From Acidimicrobiaceae bacterium (GTDB lineage Bacteria; Actinomycetota; Acidimicrobiia; Acidimicrobiales; RAAP-2), in the NCBI GenBank assembly GCA_947455165.1, contig CANGMP010000003.1:1-64000 (forward strand): a stretch of DNA of 64,000 bases, in the 5' to 3' direction. Positions 40,585 to 49,522 of the stretch are shown here, one piece after another; the stretch's first letter is position 1; each line of letters starts with the position of its first letter. The translations under genes and the position numbers were made by a program. The notes under the pieces were generated by a model, which had not been told where the DNA came from, ran no database searches, and was given only the letters and a program-made list of their open reading frames with translations.

Positions 40585-41544
40585 GTGCGTGCGCAGCGAC
40601 GAGCCTCTCGGCGACTGCGCTCAGTTCTGACGGTGGCGTCAGTGGCCCTCGTGGCTACTGGCGCCACTTTCTATTTCTCCGGTCGCCACTCCTCGGCCCT
40701 CGCCGACGCACCCTCTACGACGACCACCAGCACGCCCAAGGAAGCTCGAGAGGATGGCTGGAATGTGGTCGCCGAGGGTCGCCGCGGTGTCTACTCCGAT
40801 CGCAAGACGGTCGTCGTCGACGGCATAAGTTTCACGGTGGCTCGATTCCGCCAGCGAAACGTTCGGTTTACCTGGCACGCTGGGAGCGAGGATCCTCCGG
40901 GGTTTGCGGCCTCACACCCCGGCTACGGCAACTCCATCAACTTCTCGGGCTCTGAGGGCGCTCAGGGCGTGTTAGGCGCCTTTAACGGAGCATTCAAGCT
41001 CGATGCCCGCGCCGGGGGGCTGCGGGTCGCAGATCAGGTTGTAGCCCCCTTTGTTTTGGACTACGCCACGGCCGCCATCGATGCCGACGGCCGCCTCTCG
41101 ATTTTTCAGGGACCGGCCTACGCCCAGCCACCCGGCTTCACCGGCGTCGTCTTCCGACAGAACCTTCCCTATCTGGTAAATCAGGGTGCGTTGACTGATG
41201 TAGTCAAGCAGCGAGAACCCGGATTCTGGGGTGGCACAATCAAAGGTGGCGTCGCTCAGGCTCGCACCGGACTGGGCCTAGATATGAATGGCAACGTTCT
41301 GTACGTGGCCACGATGGGTAAGTGTCTGCCGATTCAATTGGCTCGAGCCCTCGTGCTGGCTGGAGCTCGCAAGGCGATGGAACTCGACATCAATCCCTAC
41401 TGGCCGATTATGGGTATGGCCTCAACGCCACTCAAGTCGGCCCAGGGCGGCTTCGCCTTTGCCCTTCCGGGGGCCGAGCACGCACCACGAGTCTTTATTA
41501 CCGGATGGACTCGCGACTTCTTTGTCGTGACGGCTCGTCCGTAG
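40585..41544 (+). CDS. Phosphodiester glycosidase / DUF2233-like secreted or membrane-anchored protein
   Basis: GAFNGAFKLDARAGGLRVADQVVAPFVLDYATAAIDADGRLSI; RTGLGLDMNGNVLYVATMGKCLPIQLARAL; N-terminal TM. Confidence 0.65.
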   Translation: MRAQRRASRRLRSVLTVASVALVATGATFYFSGRHSSALADAPSTTTTSTPKEAREDGWNVVAEGRRGVYSDRKTVVVDGISFTVARFRQRNVRFTWHAGSEDPPGFAASHPGYGNSINFSGSEGAQGVLGAFNGAFKLDARAGGLRVADQVVAPFVLDYATAAIDADGRLSIFQGPAYAQPPGFTGVVFRQNLPYLVNQGALTDVVKQREPGFWGGTIKGGVAQARTGLGLDMNGNVLYVATMGKCLPIQLARALVLAGARKAMELDINPYWPIMGMASTPLKSAQGGFAFALPGAEHAPRVFITGWTRDFFVVTARP

Positions 41545-41586
41545 TCGTTGGTCATCACTTGAATCAGACAGTGAGACATGCCAGGG

Positions 41587-41676
41587 CCCGTTGAGCGCTG
41601 GCTACTGCCTCGCATCATTTGCACGGCGCGCCGCATGATGAATCCTGAACTCTGGCTGACTGCAGGCAGCAACGGG
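41587..41676. other. Intergenic inverted-repeat structure (possible structured RNA or terminator)
   Basis: CCCGTTG (41587-41593) and CTGCCT (41605-41610) pair with contiguous AGGCAGCAACGGG (41664-41676); inner CATCAT (41613-41618)/ATGATG (41635-41640). Confidence 0.4.
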
Positions 41677-41702
41677 TCTAACGAGAGTCGAACTGAGGGC
41701 GA

Positions 41703-42065
41703 CTATTCATCCTGCACATCGAACTCGTCGCACCGCTCGTCCTCGCTGTAACCAAAGCGCAGACCGCAGTCTCGGCACGAGTGGTTTAAGTAAACCGTCT
41801 CGTCGCCGAAGGCAATCGTGCATCCCGCGAAGTCAAAGATCTCCCCATCGATGTCACCCAGAAACGAGCTGAAGTCCAGGCTCTCCGCCGCGTAGTCCGG
41901 TTCAACGGTGCGGTAGTGCCAGACGCCGCTGATGTCGCGCGCGGCCCAGACCTTGGTTTGAACAAACTCGGAAAACTCCGGCAGGCCGTGGACCGTGGTG
42001 CAGAGCCGTGGCGATGCGCATCGCGGACAGATATTCTGTTGAAACGCTTCGGGGTTCTTGTTCAT
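41703..42065 (-). CDS. Hypothetical protein with Cys-rich (zinc-ribbon-like) ends
   Basis: Start set at ATG 42065; NICPRCASPRLC near N-terminus and SCRDCGLRFGY near C-terminus. Confidence 0.55.
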   Translation of the reverse strand: MNKNPEAFQQNICPRCASPRLCTTVHGLPEFSEFVQTKVWAARDISGVWHYRTVEPDYAAESLDFSSFLGDIDGEIFDFAGCTIAFGDETVYLNHSCRDCGLRFGYSEDERCDEFDVQDE

Positions 42066-42170
42066 GGTGTCTTCCTTGCCGTCGGGCGATCTAGGTCCGT
42101 AGCCCTCGTGGGGCCGTAGCAAGACCGTAGAGACGACCTGCGACACGGCTACCGACCGCAAAAGAGCAAC

Positions 42171-42203
42171 AAAAAAGCCCGCCGGTCTCCCGGCGGGCTT
42201 TTT
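42171..42203 (-). terminator. Rho-independent terminator of ctaC-ctaD-ctaF (potentially bidirectional)
   Basis: AAAAAA GCCCGCCGG TCTC CCGGCGGGC TTTTT: perfect 9-bp GC stem flanked by A6 and T5. Confidence 0.9.
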
Positions 42204-42216
42204 GACGAACTACGAC

Positions 42217-42609
42217 TTACTTGTCGCCACCACGGCGGCCTTCGGCGATACCACCGAGGGCGGCCCAAATGACGAGGCCGAGGCCGGGAATGAGCAGCCA
42301 TGAACCAAAGACCATCGAGAGGACGACGAAGAAGGCGCCCGATCCGAGGGTGAAGGGGAAGATGCTCGAGCCGGGGAAGGCGTCGATGTAGCCAGCGCCA
42401 GTTTCCTGTGTGGCGTTGGGGTCGTCTTCGGGACGGTAGCCCATGCGACGGCTCCACCAGAAGTAGTAGAGACCGGGCAGGAAGCACAGACCCATGGCGA
42501 AGAACATCATGACGCCACCGGCGTTCTCGAGGCTCCAGGTCCAGTAGACGGCGCACATGAGGCCGAAGAAGATACCGAGCCAGAGAAGAATCTTGGATTC
42601 AATACGCAT
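42217..42609 (-). CDS. ctaF: Cytochrome c oxidase subunit 4 (actinobacterial CtaF)
   Basis: Start set at ATG 42609, overlapping ctaD stop; KILLWLGIFFGLMCAVYWTWS...GLYYFWWSRRMGYRPEDDP, typical of the small actinobacterial subunit IV. Confidence 0.85.
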   Translation of the reverse strand: MRIESKILLWLGIFFGLMCAVYWTWSLENAGGVMMFFAMGLCFLPGLYYFWWSRRMGYRPEDDPNATQETGAGYIDAFPGSSIFPFTLGSGAFFVVLSMVFGSWLLIPGLGLVIWAALGGIAEGRRGGDK

Positions 42610-44285
42610 TAGTGGTCTTCCTTTCCGTGGGCCAAGGCCTTGGCTTCGGGGTGGTTGTGGTCCCAGGTCGGACGCTCGGAACGAATCTGGGGGAGGCGGA
42701 AGAAGTTGTGGTGGGGCGGCGGTGAGGTGGTGAACCACTCCAACGTGTGACCGTCCCAGGGATTGTCTCCGGCCGGGTGCTTCTTCCAGCTAGCCACGAT
42801 GTTGACCACGAAGAGCAGGGTCGAGATGCCGATCATGATGGCACCAACTGAGCTCCAGGTGTTCAACGTCTGCCACTCTGGGTCGTTCGGGTAGACGGCC
42901 ATACGACGCGGCATGCCGTTCAGGCCCACGATGTACTGCGGGATGGTAAAGACCTGGGTGCCAATGAAGGCCAGCCAGAACTGAACCTTACCGATGCGCT
43001 CGTTGAGCATGTAGCCGGTGATCTTCGGGCCCCAGTAGTAGAGACCGGCCATTCCACCGAGCACCAACGCCATAACCACGGAGTGGAAGTGGGCGACGAC
43101 GAAGTAGGTGTCGTGGGTGAAGAAGTCGAGCGGCGGGCTCGCGAGGTAGATACCGGTCAGACCACCGATGAGGAAGGTCACCACGAAGCCAATGGCAAAG
43201 AGCATGGCCGTACTGAACCAAATCTGTCCTCGCCACATCGAACCAATCCAGTTAAAGAGTTTGATTCCGGTTGGTACCGCAATCAGGAGGCTCATGATGG
43301 AGAAGAACGGCAGCAGCACCACGCCAGTCGTGAACATGTGGTGAGCCCACACGCCGAGCGACAGAGCGGCGATGGTCAGGGTCGCAAAGACCATTCCCTT
43401 GTAACCAAAGACAGGCTTGCGCGAGAAAACCGGGATGATCTCAGTCACCATGCCGAAGAACGGAAGGGCCAAGATATACACCTCGGGGTGTCCCCAGAAC
43501 CAGAAGATGTGTTGCCAGAGAACCGGCACACCACCTCCAGCCACGCTGTAAATGTGTGTTCCCAGGTGACGGTCGGCGTAAAGCATTACGAGACCGGCGG
43601 TCAGAATCGGGAAGGCCAGCAGAATCAAGATCGAAACGACCAGCAGGTTCCACGTGAAAATTGGCATGCGGAACAAGGTGAGTCCCGGGGCACGCAGGTA
43701 GAAGACCGTCGCACAGATGTTCACACCGGTGAAGATGGCCGAGAAGCCGGTGAGCAACAGACCACCGATCCACAGGTCGGCTCCGGCACCTGGCGCGTAG
43801 ACGGCGTCAGAGAGCGGGGCGTAACCGACCCAGCCGAAGTTGGCAGCGCCACCAGTGACGAAAAAGCCCAGCAGCATCGTGATTGCACCGGAGAGGTACA
43901 GCCAGTAGGAGAGGGCATTCAGTCGTGGGAAGGCCATGTCGGGTGCACCGATTTGGATTGGCACGATGATGTTGGCCAGTGCACCGAACGCGAATGGTCC
44001 GGCGAAGAGGTAAATCATGATCGAGCCGTGCATCGTGAAGAGCTCGTTGTACTGAGCCATCGTCACGAGGTGACCGTTCGGGTTGGCGAGCTGGCCACGA
44101 ATAACTTCGGCCAAAGCACCACCAATGACCAACATCAACACTGAAGTGATGGTGTAGGACAGGCCAATGACCTTGTGGTCCGTTGAGGTGAGCCAGTTCA
44201 GGATGCCGCGGGGACCGTGGTGCTCAGCATGTCCGTGCTCGTGTCCGTGACTCTCTACGGCGGGGTTGTGGGCAGTAGTCGTCAT
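42609..44285 (-). CDS. ctaD: Cytochrome c oxidase subunit I (aa3 type)
   Basis: LTSTDHKVIGLSYTITS; FWFWGHPEVYILALPFFG; THDTYFVVAHFHSVVM. Confidence 0.97.
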   Translation of the reverse strand: MTTTAHNPAVESHGHEHGHAEHHGPRGILNWLTSTDHKVIGLSYTITSVLMLVIGGALAEVIRGQLANPNGHLVTMAQYNELFTMHGSIMIYLFAGPFAFGALANIIVPIQIGAPDMAFPRLNALSYWLYLSGAITMLLGFFVTGGAANFGWVGYAPLSDAVYAPGAGADLWIGGLLLTGFSAIFTGVNICATVFYLRAPGLTLFRMPIFTWNLLVVSILILLAFPILTAGLVMLYADRHLGTHIYSVAGGGVPVLWQHIFWFWGHPEVYILALPFFGMVTEIIPVFSRKPVFGYKGMVFATLTIAALSLGVWAHHMFTTGVVLLPFFSIMSLLIAVPTGIKLFNWIGSMWRGQIWFSTAMLFAIGFVVTFLIGGLTGIYLASPPLDFFTHDTYFVVAHFHSVVMALVLGGMAGLYYWGPKITGYMLNERIGKVQFWLAFIGTQVFTIPQYIVGLNGMPRRMAVYPNDPEWQTLNTWSSVGAIMIGISTLLFVVNIVASWKKHPAGDNPWDGHTLEWFTTSPPPHHNFFRLPQIRSERPTWDHNHPEAKALAHGKEDH

Positions 44286-45142
44286 TAGTTAGCTCCTCGA
44301 GAAATCTCGGTCTTCACTGGTACGTGGGCCGACATCTGCTCGGCCAGTACCTTCTTGGCTTGGGCGGCCGCGAGGCGGCCTTCGGGGGTGTCAAAGCTGG
44401 CCAACCACACCTTGTATTCGTCGGCGGTGACGACCTTGACCTTGAAGTACATGATCGAGTGGTAGAGACCACACAACTGGGTGCACTGACCGAAGAATGT
44501 GCCGGTCTTTAGGGCGTGCAAGGTGAACTGGTTGCGAACACCCGGCAGCGCGTAGCGCGAGAAGCTGAAGTCACGAACGTAGAAACCGTGGACGACGTCA
44601 GTCGAGGTCACGGTGATCTTTACGTCGGTGTCGACGGGCATCACCATGGTCGGCGTCTCGGTCGTGTTGCCGATAGCTACGGCGTTGTGGTCCTTGTAAG
44701 TGAATCCCCAGCCCCACTGGAAGGCGTTGGCGTTGATCGAGACATCGGTCTTGGGCATAGCCAGGACCTTGTTCTCAACAACGACCGTTGCCACAAAGAG
44801 GGCCACGACGACCAACACCGGGATCACGGTGTAGATCACTTCGAGGGGGATGTGGTACTGAGACTGCTTCGGAATGGTGTCGTCCTTGCGACGGTACGCG
44901 AGTACCGCCCACAGGATCAGACCCAACGTGAGCGCACCGATGATCACGGCACCGACAGAGAAACCCTGCCAGAGGTGATACACCGACTGTCCAGTCGTGG
45001 TCTCGGGAGTGCGCGCACCAAAACTTGGCAGCGTGCAGCCCGAAAGGAGAATTCCAGCAATGGGGAGTGCGATCGCAGCACCGAGTCGACGGAGTCGGCT
45101 CTTAGCTGGCGCACCCTTGGGGGGTTGGGGCGTCAATTCCAC
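44285..45142 (-). CDS. ctaC: Cytochrome c oxidase subunit II
   Basis: Lipoprotein-like N-terminus (LLSGCTLP); CuA motif GQCTQLCGLYHSIM; GTG start. Confidence 0.94.
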   Translation of the reverse strand: MELTPQPPKGAPAKSRLRRLGAAIALPIAGILLSGCTLPSFGARTPETTTGQSVYHLWQGFSVGAVIIGALTLGLILWAVLAYRRKDDTIPKQSQYHIPLEVIYTVIPVLVVVALFVATVVVENKVLAMPKTDVSINANAFQWGWGFTYKDHNAVAIGNTTETPTMVMPVDTDVKITVTSTDVVHGFYVRDFSFSRYALPGVRNQFTLHALKTGTFFGQCTQLCGLYHSIMYFKVKVVTADEYKVWLASFDTPEGRLAAAQAKKVLAEQMSAHVPVKTEISRGAN

Positions 45143-45204
45143 AACGAAACCTTAGTCAGTCCGCGACGACAAACGACAAATTCATTAAGGGAGTTCTGAC
45201 CTTT

Positions 45205-45224
45205 TCTCCTACCGATGTAGGAGA
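45205..45224. promoter_or_regulatory. Perfect inverted repeat upstream of ctaC (candidate operator)
   Basis: TCTCCTAC-CGAT-GTAGGAGA, 8-bp perfect arms, 4-bp spacer, 63 bp upstream of the ctaC start. Confidence 0.45.
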
Positions 45225-45266
45225 GATTGATGCTGCAGGCTCGACACGCTGATGCGCGTCGAAGGC

Positions 45267-45458
45267 TTAGGCCTGCTTGTCTTCGTTAGGGCTGTCGGTC
45301 TCGGCCTTGGCCTTGGCGTCCTTCAGACCCTTTTCGAACTCGGTCTTGGCCGAACCCAGGTTGCGAGCGAGCTTCGGGATGGCGCTGCCACCGAAGAGAA
45401 CAACTGCGATTACGACGATGAGAATGATGATGTCGGGGCCTGCGATGTTGGCGATCAT
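45267..45458 (-). CDS. tatA: Sec-independent translocase subunit TatA/E
   Basis: 63 aa; IIILIVVIAVVLFGGSAIPKLARNLGSAKTEFEKGLKDA amphipathic TatA signature. Confidence 0.9.
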   Translation of the reverse strand: MIANIAGPDIIILIVVIAVVLFGGSAIPKLARNLGSAKTEFEKGLKDAKAKAETDSPNEDKQA

Positions 45459-45511
45459 GGTGCCTTCTCCTTGGTTAGTACAACGGCTCTTGAACAAACA
45501 GTAGTGCGGAC

Positions 45512-45934
45512 TTAGCCGGCGAGGGCGACGCCCAGCACCATGGCGATAAGTGACGCCAAGAGGCCAATTCCGGCGGTGGCGCCCCGTCGAGATGCGGTCT
45601 GCGCCTTGCTGTGGAGGTAGGCGCCGGCGCCGGCCGCGAGCACGAGGAGAAACTTCGCGCCAAAGACCATCTGCCAGCTGTAGGGCAACTTGTGATGGTT
45701 GGCCAGTACGGCGTAGTTCCAAAAGCCAGTCACTACAGCCAGCACGAAAGCCGGCCAGCTCAGTCGAGCAAAGGCCCGGGCGGCCTTCTGCGGTACACCG
45801 TCGCCTGCTTCGCGCAGTACGGGCACGAGGCCGGCGAGCACAATCTGCCCACCAACCCAGACCGACGCGGCCAAGACGTGCAGCGAAACGCGCAGCACGT
45901 CCATGCCACTCGCGAGGTGTACCGCGGCCGTCAT
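45512..45934 (-). CDS. Integral membrane protein, CopD-like
   Basis: LRVSLHVLAASVWVGGQIVLAGLVPVLR; four predicted TMs. Confidence 0.6.
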   Translation of the reverse strand: MTAAVHLASGMDVLRVSLHVLAASVWVGGQIVLAGLVPVLREAGDGVPQKAARAFARLSWPAFVLAVVTGFWNYAVLANHHKLPYSWQMVFGAKFLLVLAAGAGAYLHSKAQTASRRGATAGIGLLASLIAMVLGVALAG

Positions 45935-46698
45935 TACTTACCCTGCCAGTTCGGGGTGCGCTTCTCGGCGAAGGCAATGGCGCCTTCCATGGCGTCGGCC
46001 GAACGGCCGATCATGCCGAACTTGTCATTGTTGATGGCCCACGAGGCTTCCTCGGTGATCTCGAGAGAGTCGCGCATGACCTGCTTGGAGGTGCGCACGG
46101 CCAATGGAGCGTTGGCTTCGATGCGAGCGGCGAGGTTGAGGGCAGCCTCGAGGACCTGGTCGCCCGGTACGACGGCGTTCACGAGACCGAGCTCGGCTGC
46201 ACGGGTGGCCGAGATGGGGTCACCGGTGAGAGCCATTTCGTAGGCGATGGCCAGCGGGATGCGCTTGCCGAGGCGGATGAGTCCACCACCACCGGCAATG
46301 AGGCCACGCTTGGCTTCGGGAATACCGAACTGGGCGTGGTCGGCGGCAATAACCATGTCGCAGCTGATCATCATTTCAAAACCACCGGCCAGGGCCGAAC
46401 CGTTGACGGCGGCAATGAGGGGCTTGGAGAACTGACGCTGCGTGATGCCACCGAAGCCCTTGTCGGTCACGGGGAACTCACCCGTGGCGAAGGCCTTGAG
46501 GTCCATACCGGCACTGAAGGCCTTGTCGCCTGCGGCGGTGAGAACAACGACCCAGACGTCGTCGTCGGTCTCGCACTCATCGAGCGCCTCCGACAGCGCG
46601 ACGGCCGCGGCGCGGTTCATCGCGTTGCGGGCCTCGGGGCGGTTGATGGTGAGAAGTTCGACGTGTCCACGTCGCTCACGGAGAAGTTCGTCGGCCAT
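45934..46698 (-). CDS. Enoyl-CoA hydratase/isomerase (crotonase) family
   Basis: Start set at ATG 46698; AFSAGMDLKAF; AVNGSALAGGFEMMISCDMVIAADHAQFGIPEAKRGL. Confidence 0.92.
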   Translation of the reverse strand: MADELLRERRGHVELLTINRPEARNAMNRAAAVALSEALDECETDDDVWVVVLTAAGDKAFSAGMDLKAFATGEFPVTDKGFGGITQRQFSKPLIAAVNGSALAGGFEMMISCDMVIAADHAQFGIPEAKRGLIAGGGGLIRLGKRIPLAIAYEMALTGDPISATRAAELGLVNAVVPGDQVLEAALNLAARIEANAPLAVRTSKQVMRDSLEITEEASWAINNDKFGMIGRSADAMEGAIAFAEKRTPNWQGK

Positions 46699-46779
46699 GA
46701 TTGCTCCTTGGAGAAAGTCACCTTGTGGTGTGAGCAGAACGCTAGTAGACAAAGACGACCCACGGGGAAGTGCGAAACT

Positions 46780-47607
46780 ATGACTATGGCCGCCACCCCG
46801 CCACTGCTCGCCACGCTCGATGGATACGCCGTCGAGGGAGGCTTCGACACGCCCGGTGGAATCGCCACCTGTTACTCACCGGCCGTGGCCCTCGGTCGAA
46901 TCTCCGGTCCCGGCAGCGCGGCCAATCTGTGGGAGCACTACGAAATCGCTGTTCGCCACGTCAACGAACTAGGACTCGACGGCATCGTGCTGACGGTCGA
47001 GTGGGCTCGTGTTGAGCCCCGGCAGGGCCAGATCGACGAATCGGCCTGGGAGCGCTACCGCACCGTCATAGCAACGGCGCGAGCTTGTGGTCTGCGGGTG
47101 ACGGTTACCGTCATCGACGCCGTTTGGCCGGCGTGGCTCGGCCCCGAGTCCTGGCTCTTGCCGTGGACAGGCCCCGCCTTTTTGCTGCACGTTGAGCGAC
47201 TGGTCGAACGACTGGGTGGCGACATCGACGGACTGCAGCTCTTCTCTCGTGGGGAAGCACTTATCGATGATGGATTTCTCCGCGGCGTGATTCCTCCGTG
47301 GCGCAAGCGAGAAAAGCTCGACGCCGCCGAGGCCAAGAACCACCTACGAACTCTGGAGTCGACGGTTCGTTCCCGCCCGGCCTTTTCTCGTTTACTCATT
47401 GGATCAGTGGCGGAAATCCCGGCAGTCCTTCCCGCGTCGGCGTGGCCGGCCGTGGTGGCCCAAGCGCGCAAGGCGAGCGAGGTGCATATCCGTTCCCTCG
47501 TCCGCGGAGCCGGACCTACAGCTGCCGCATCCGGTCTGTTGACCGTGGTCGGTGGCGAGGCCCGAGGTCAGGCGCCAAAGGCCCTACTTGACCTCTGGCG
47601 GAGTTAG
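46780..47607 (+). CDS. Glycoside hydrolase family 1-like protein, probably catalytically degenerate
   Basis: Start corrected to ATG 46780; GIATCYSPAVALGRISGPGSAANLWEHYEIAVRHVNELGLDGIVLTVEWARVEPRQGQIDESAWERYR resembles GH1 N-terminal half. Confidence 0.65.
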   Translation: MTMAATPPLLATLDGYAVEGGFDTPGGIATCYSPAVALGRISGPGSAANLWEHYEIAVRHVNELGLDGIVLTVEWARVEPRQGQIDESAWERYRTVIATARACGLRVTVTVIDAVWPAWLGPESWLLPWTGPAFLLHVERLVERLGGDIDGLQLFSRGEALIDDGFLRGVIPPWRKREKLDAAEAKNHLRTLESTVRSRPAFSRLLIGSVAEIPAVLPASAWPAVVAQARKASEVHIRSLVRGAGPTAAASGLLTVVGGEARGQAPKALLDLWRS

Positions 47608-48287
47608 TTCTCTTCGTTTACTTCGGGGTGGGTTGCGGCGTACTCGCGCTCAAAGGCCTGTTCCTTGCGCTTGGCGTGAATGTGGTGCCACACCATGAAT
47701 GCCACGAGCAGGACGAGCAGTGCAATACCGAATCGGCCAACGTACTTTTCCACCTTGTGGATGGCGTGGCCGGAAAGGTAGCCAATCAGGGTGAATCCCA
47801 CACCCCAAACAATTCCGCCGGCGGCGTTCGCGAGTAGGAACTTCTTGTAGTCCATCCGACTCATACCGGCCAGACCCGGCATGACGGCCCGAAGGAAGGC
47901 CGTGAAGCGTCCGAGGAAGACGTACATCGGACCACGCTTCTTGAGTTGCGCGAGGGCCGAGTCAATGGCACCGCGGCGGTGGCGAATGATTGGAAGGCGC
48001 AAGAGGTGGTGTCCGTGCTTTTCGCCAACGACGTAACCAACGCTGTCACCGAGGATGGCCGCCACCGGCACGAGGATGCAGAGCGCTACGACATTGACGT
48101 GTCCTTGCGTGGCGGCGACGCCACCGATAATGACGGCCGTCTCGCCAGGGAAGATAAAGCCAATAAATACTGCGGCTTCGGCAAAGGCCAAGAGTCCAAC
48201 GGTCACGTAAATCAATGTGGGGGGCAGGTGGCCAATCTTGTCCACCAGCGTCGTCAAGATTGAAGCAGTCATCATGGGATTAATCAT
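47604..48287 (-). CDS. DedA/SNARE-associated (VTT domain) membrane protein
   Basis: Start set at ATG 48287; FIGFIFPGETAVIIGGVAA; FLGRFTAFLRAVMPGLAGMSRMDYKKFL. Confidence 0.9.
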   Translation of the reverse strand: MINPMMTASILTTLVDKIGHLPPTLIYVTVGLLAFAEAAVFIGFIFPGETAVIIGGVAATQGHVNVVALCILVPVAAILGDSVGYVVGEKHGHHLLRLPIIRHRRGAIDSALAQLKKRGPMYVFLGRFTAFLRAVMPGLAGMSRMDYKKFLLANAAGGIVWGVGFTLIGYLSGHAIHKVEKYVGRFGIALLVLLVAFMVWHHIHAKRKEQAFEREYAATHPEVNEEN

Positions 48288-48352
48288 TACCGAAGGCGCC
48301 ACACGCCGGTGTGAGTCATGGTGGGGCGGCCAAAGAGTGCCAAACTGAACAC

Positions 48353-49516
48353 ATGAGCACTCCTCTTTCTTCCTCTCGCGCTCCACGTCAGTGGGCATTG
48401 GCTGAATACGCCCTGCTGCCGTTACGCCTCTTCCTCGGGGTCACGTTCCTCTTCGCCGGCTTGCAGAAGTTGGCCAACCCGGGATTCTTTGACTCCAACG
48501 ACCCAGCCTCGATTCAGTCCCAGCTAATCGCCGCCTCGACCCGCAGTCCTATCAAGTTCTTGCTCTCACACCTCGTGGAGCACGCTTCATTTATTGGCGC
48601 GGTAGTTGCGTTTGGTGAAGTCGCCATTGGGCTCGGTGTCCTCGTGGGTCTCTGGACCCGAGTGGCGGCCCTCGGCGGTGTAGCCCTCTCTCTGGGCCTT
48701 TTCTTGTCGATTAGCTTTCACGCCTCGCCCTTCTACACCGGCTCGGACATTGTCTTTGCCTTCGCGTGGCTTCCCTTCGTCATTGCCGGTGCCGGTTCTC
48801 ACTTCTCGCTCGATGCATGGATTGCTCGGCGTGTGGCGAGCGAACGGAATGTGCCGGCCCCTGGTCTCGTCGCCATTCCCTTCTCCTTCATTCCGCACCA
48901 CTGCGGCAACTTCAGTAAGGGTCACTGCACGGCTCGCGGCAATCGCCCGTGCGAAGAGGCAGGATGCCCGGTTCTCGCTGACGAGCGCGCGTCGGTCATT
49001 GCGCGCCGGACGCTGGATGACATCGATCGACGCACCGTCGTGCTCGGGGCAACTGTTGCGGCCGGCGTGGCGGCGGTGGCCGGTGTGCTCGCCGCGGCCA
49101 GTGCCGGTATTGGTCGCGCCATCGGCAACGTGAAGCCTTCGACCGGTCCGACCCACTTGACGACTACGACGACGAGCTCGGTGCCCGGTGGTTCAACGAC
49201 GTCAACGACACCCGGTACCGAAATCGGCAGCGTCTCCCAGGTGCCGGTCGGTGGCTCGGCCGCCTTCACGATCCCGACGACCTCCGAACCGGGCATTGTT
49301 CTGCAACCAACGGCCGGCAACTTCGTGGCCTACAACGCCGTGTGCCCCCACGCTGGTTGCACTGTGAGCTACTACAAGGCCAACGACGCGATTGTCTGCC
49401 CCTGCCACACCTCAATCTTCAATGTCAGCGACGGCAGTCTCGTCTCGGGTCCGTCACCGACCGGTCTGGCCACCCTCAACGTCGTAGAGCGCAACGGCAA
49501 TCTCTATCTCGAATAA
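48353..49516 (+). CDS. DoxX-Rieske [2Fe-2S] fusion membrane protein
   Basis: Start set at ATG 48353; DoxX-like RLFLGVTFLFAGLQKLANPGFFD; C-terminal Rieske motif CPHAGCTVSYYKANDAIVCPCHTSIFNV. Confidence 0.85.
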   Translation: MSTPLSSSRAPRQWALAEYALLPLRLFLGVTFLFAGLQKLANPGFFDSNDPASIQSQLIAASTRSPIKFLLSHLVEHASFIGAVVAFGEVAIGLGVLVGLWTRVAALGGVALSLGLFLSISFHASPFYTGSDIVFAFAWLPFVIAGAGSHFSLDAWIARRVASERNVPAPGLVAIPFSFIPHHCGNFSKGHCTARGNRPCEEAGCPVLADERASVIARRTLDDIDRRTVVLGATVAAGVAAVAGVLAAASAGIGRAIGNVKPSTGPTHLTTTTTSSVPGGSTTSTTPGTEIGSVSQVPVGGSAAFTIPTTSEPGIVLQPTAGNFVAYNAVCPHAGCTVSYYKANDAIVCPCHTSIFNVSDGSLVSGPSPTGLATLNVVERNGNLYLE

Positions 49517-49522
49517 GAGGCG

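Noticed and set aside
41650-41700. Possible minus-strand tRNA around AGTTCGACTCTCGT
   Set aside because: T-loop-like heptamer, but the flanking 5-nt arms do not pair and no acceptor or anticodon arm could be drawn.
43083-44144. 353-aa plus-strand ORF
   Set aside because: Antisense to ctaD; hydrophilic shadow of a membrane protein gene.
45550-46779. N-terminal 410 codons of the 685-aa ORF 45550-47607
   Set aside because: This part is antisense to the CopD-like and enoyl-CoA hydratase genes; the real GH1-like gene most likely starts at ATG 46780.
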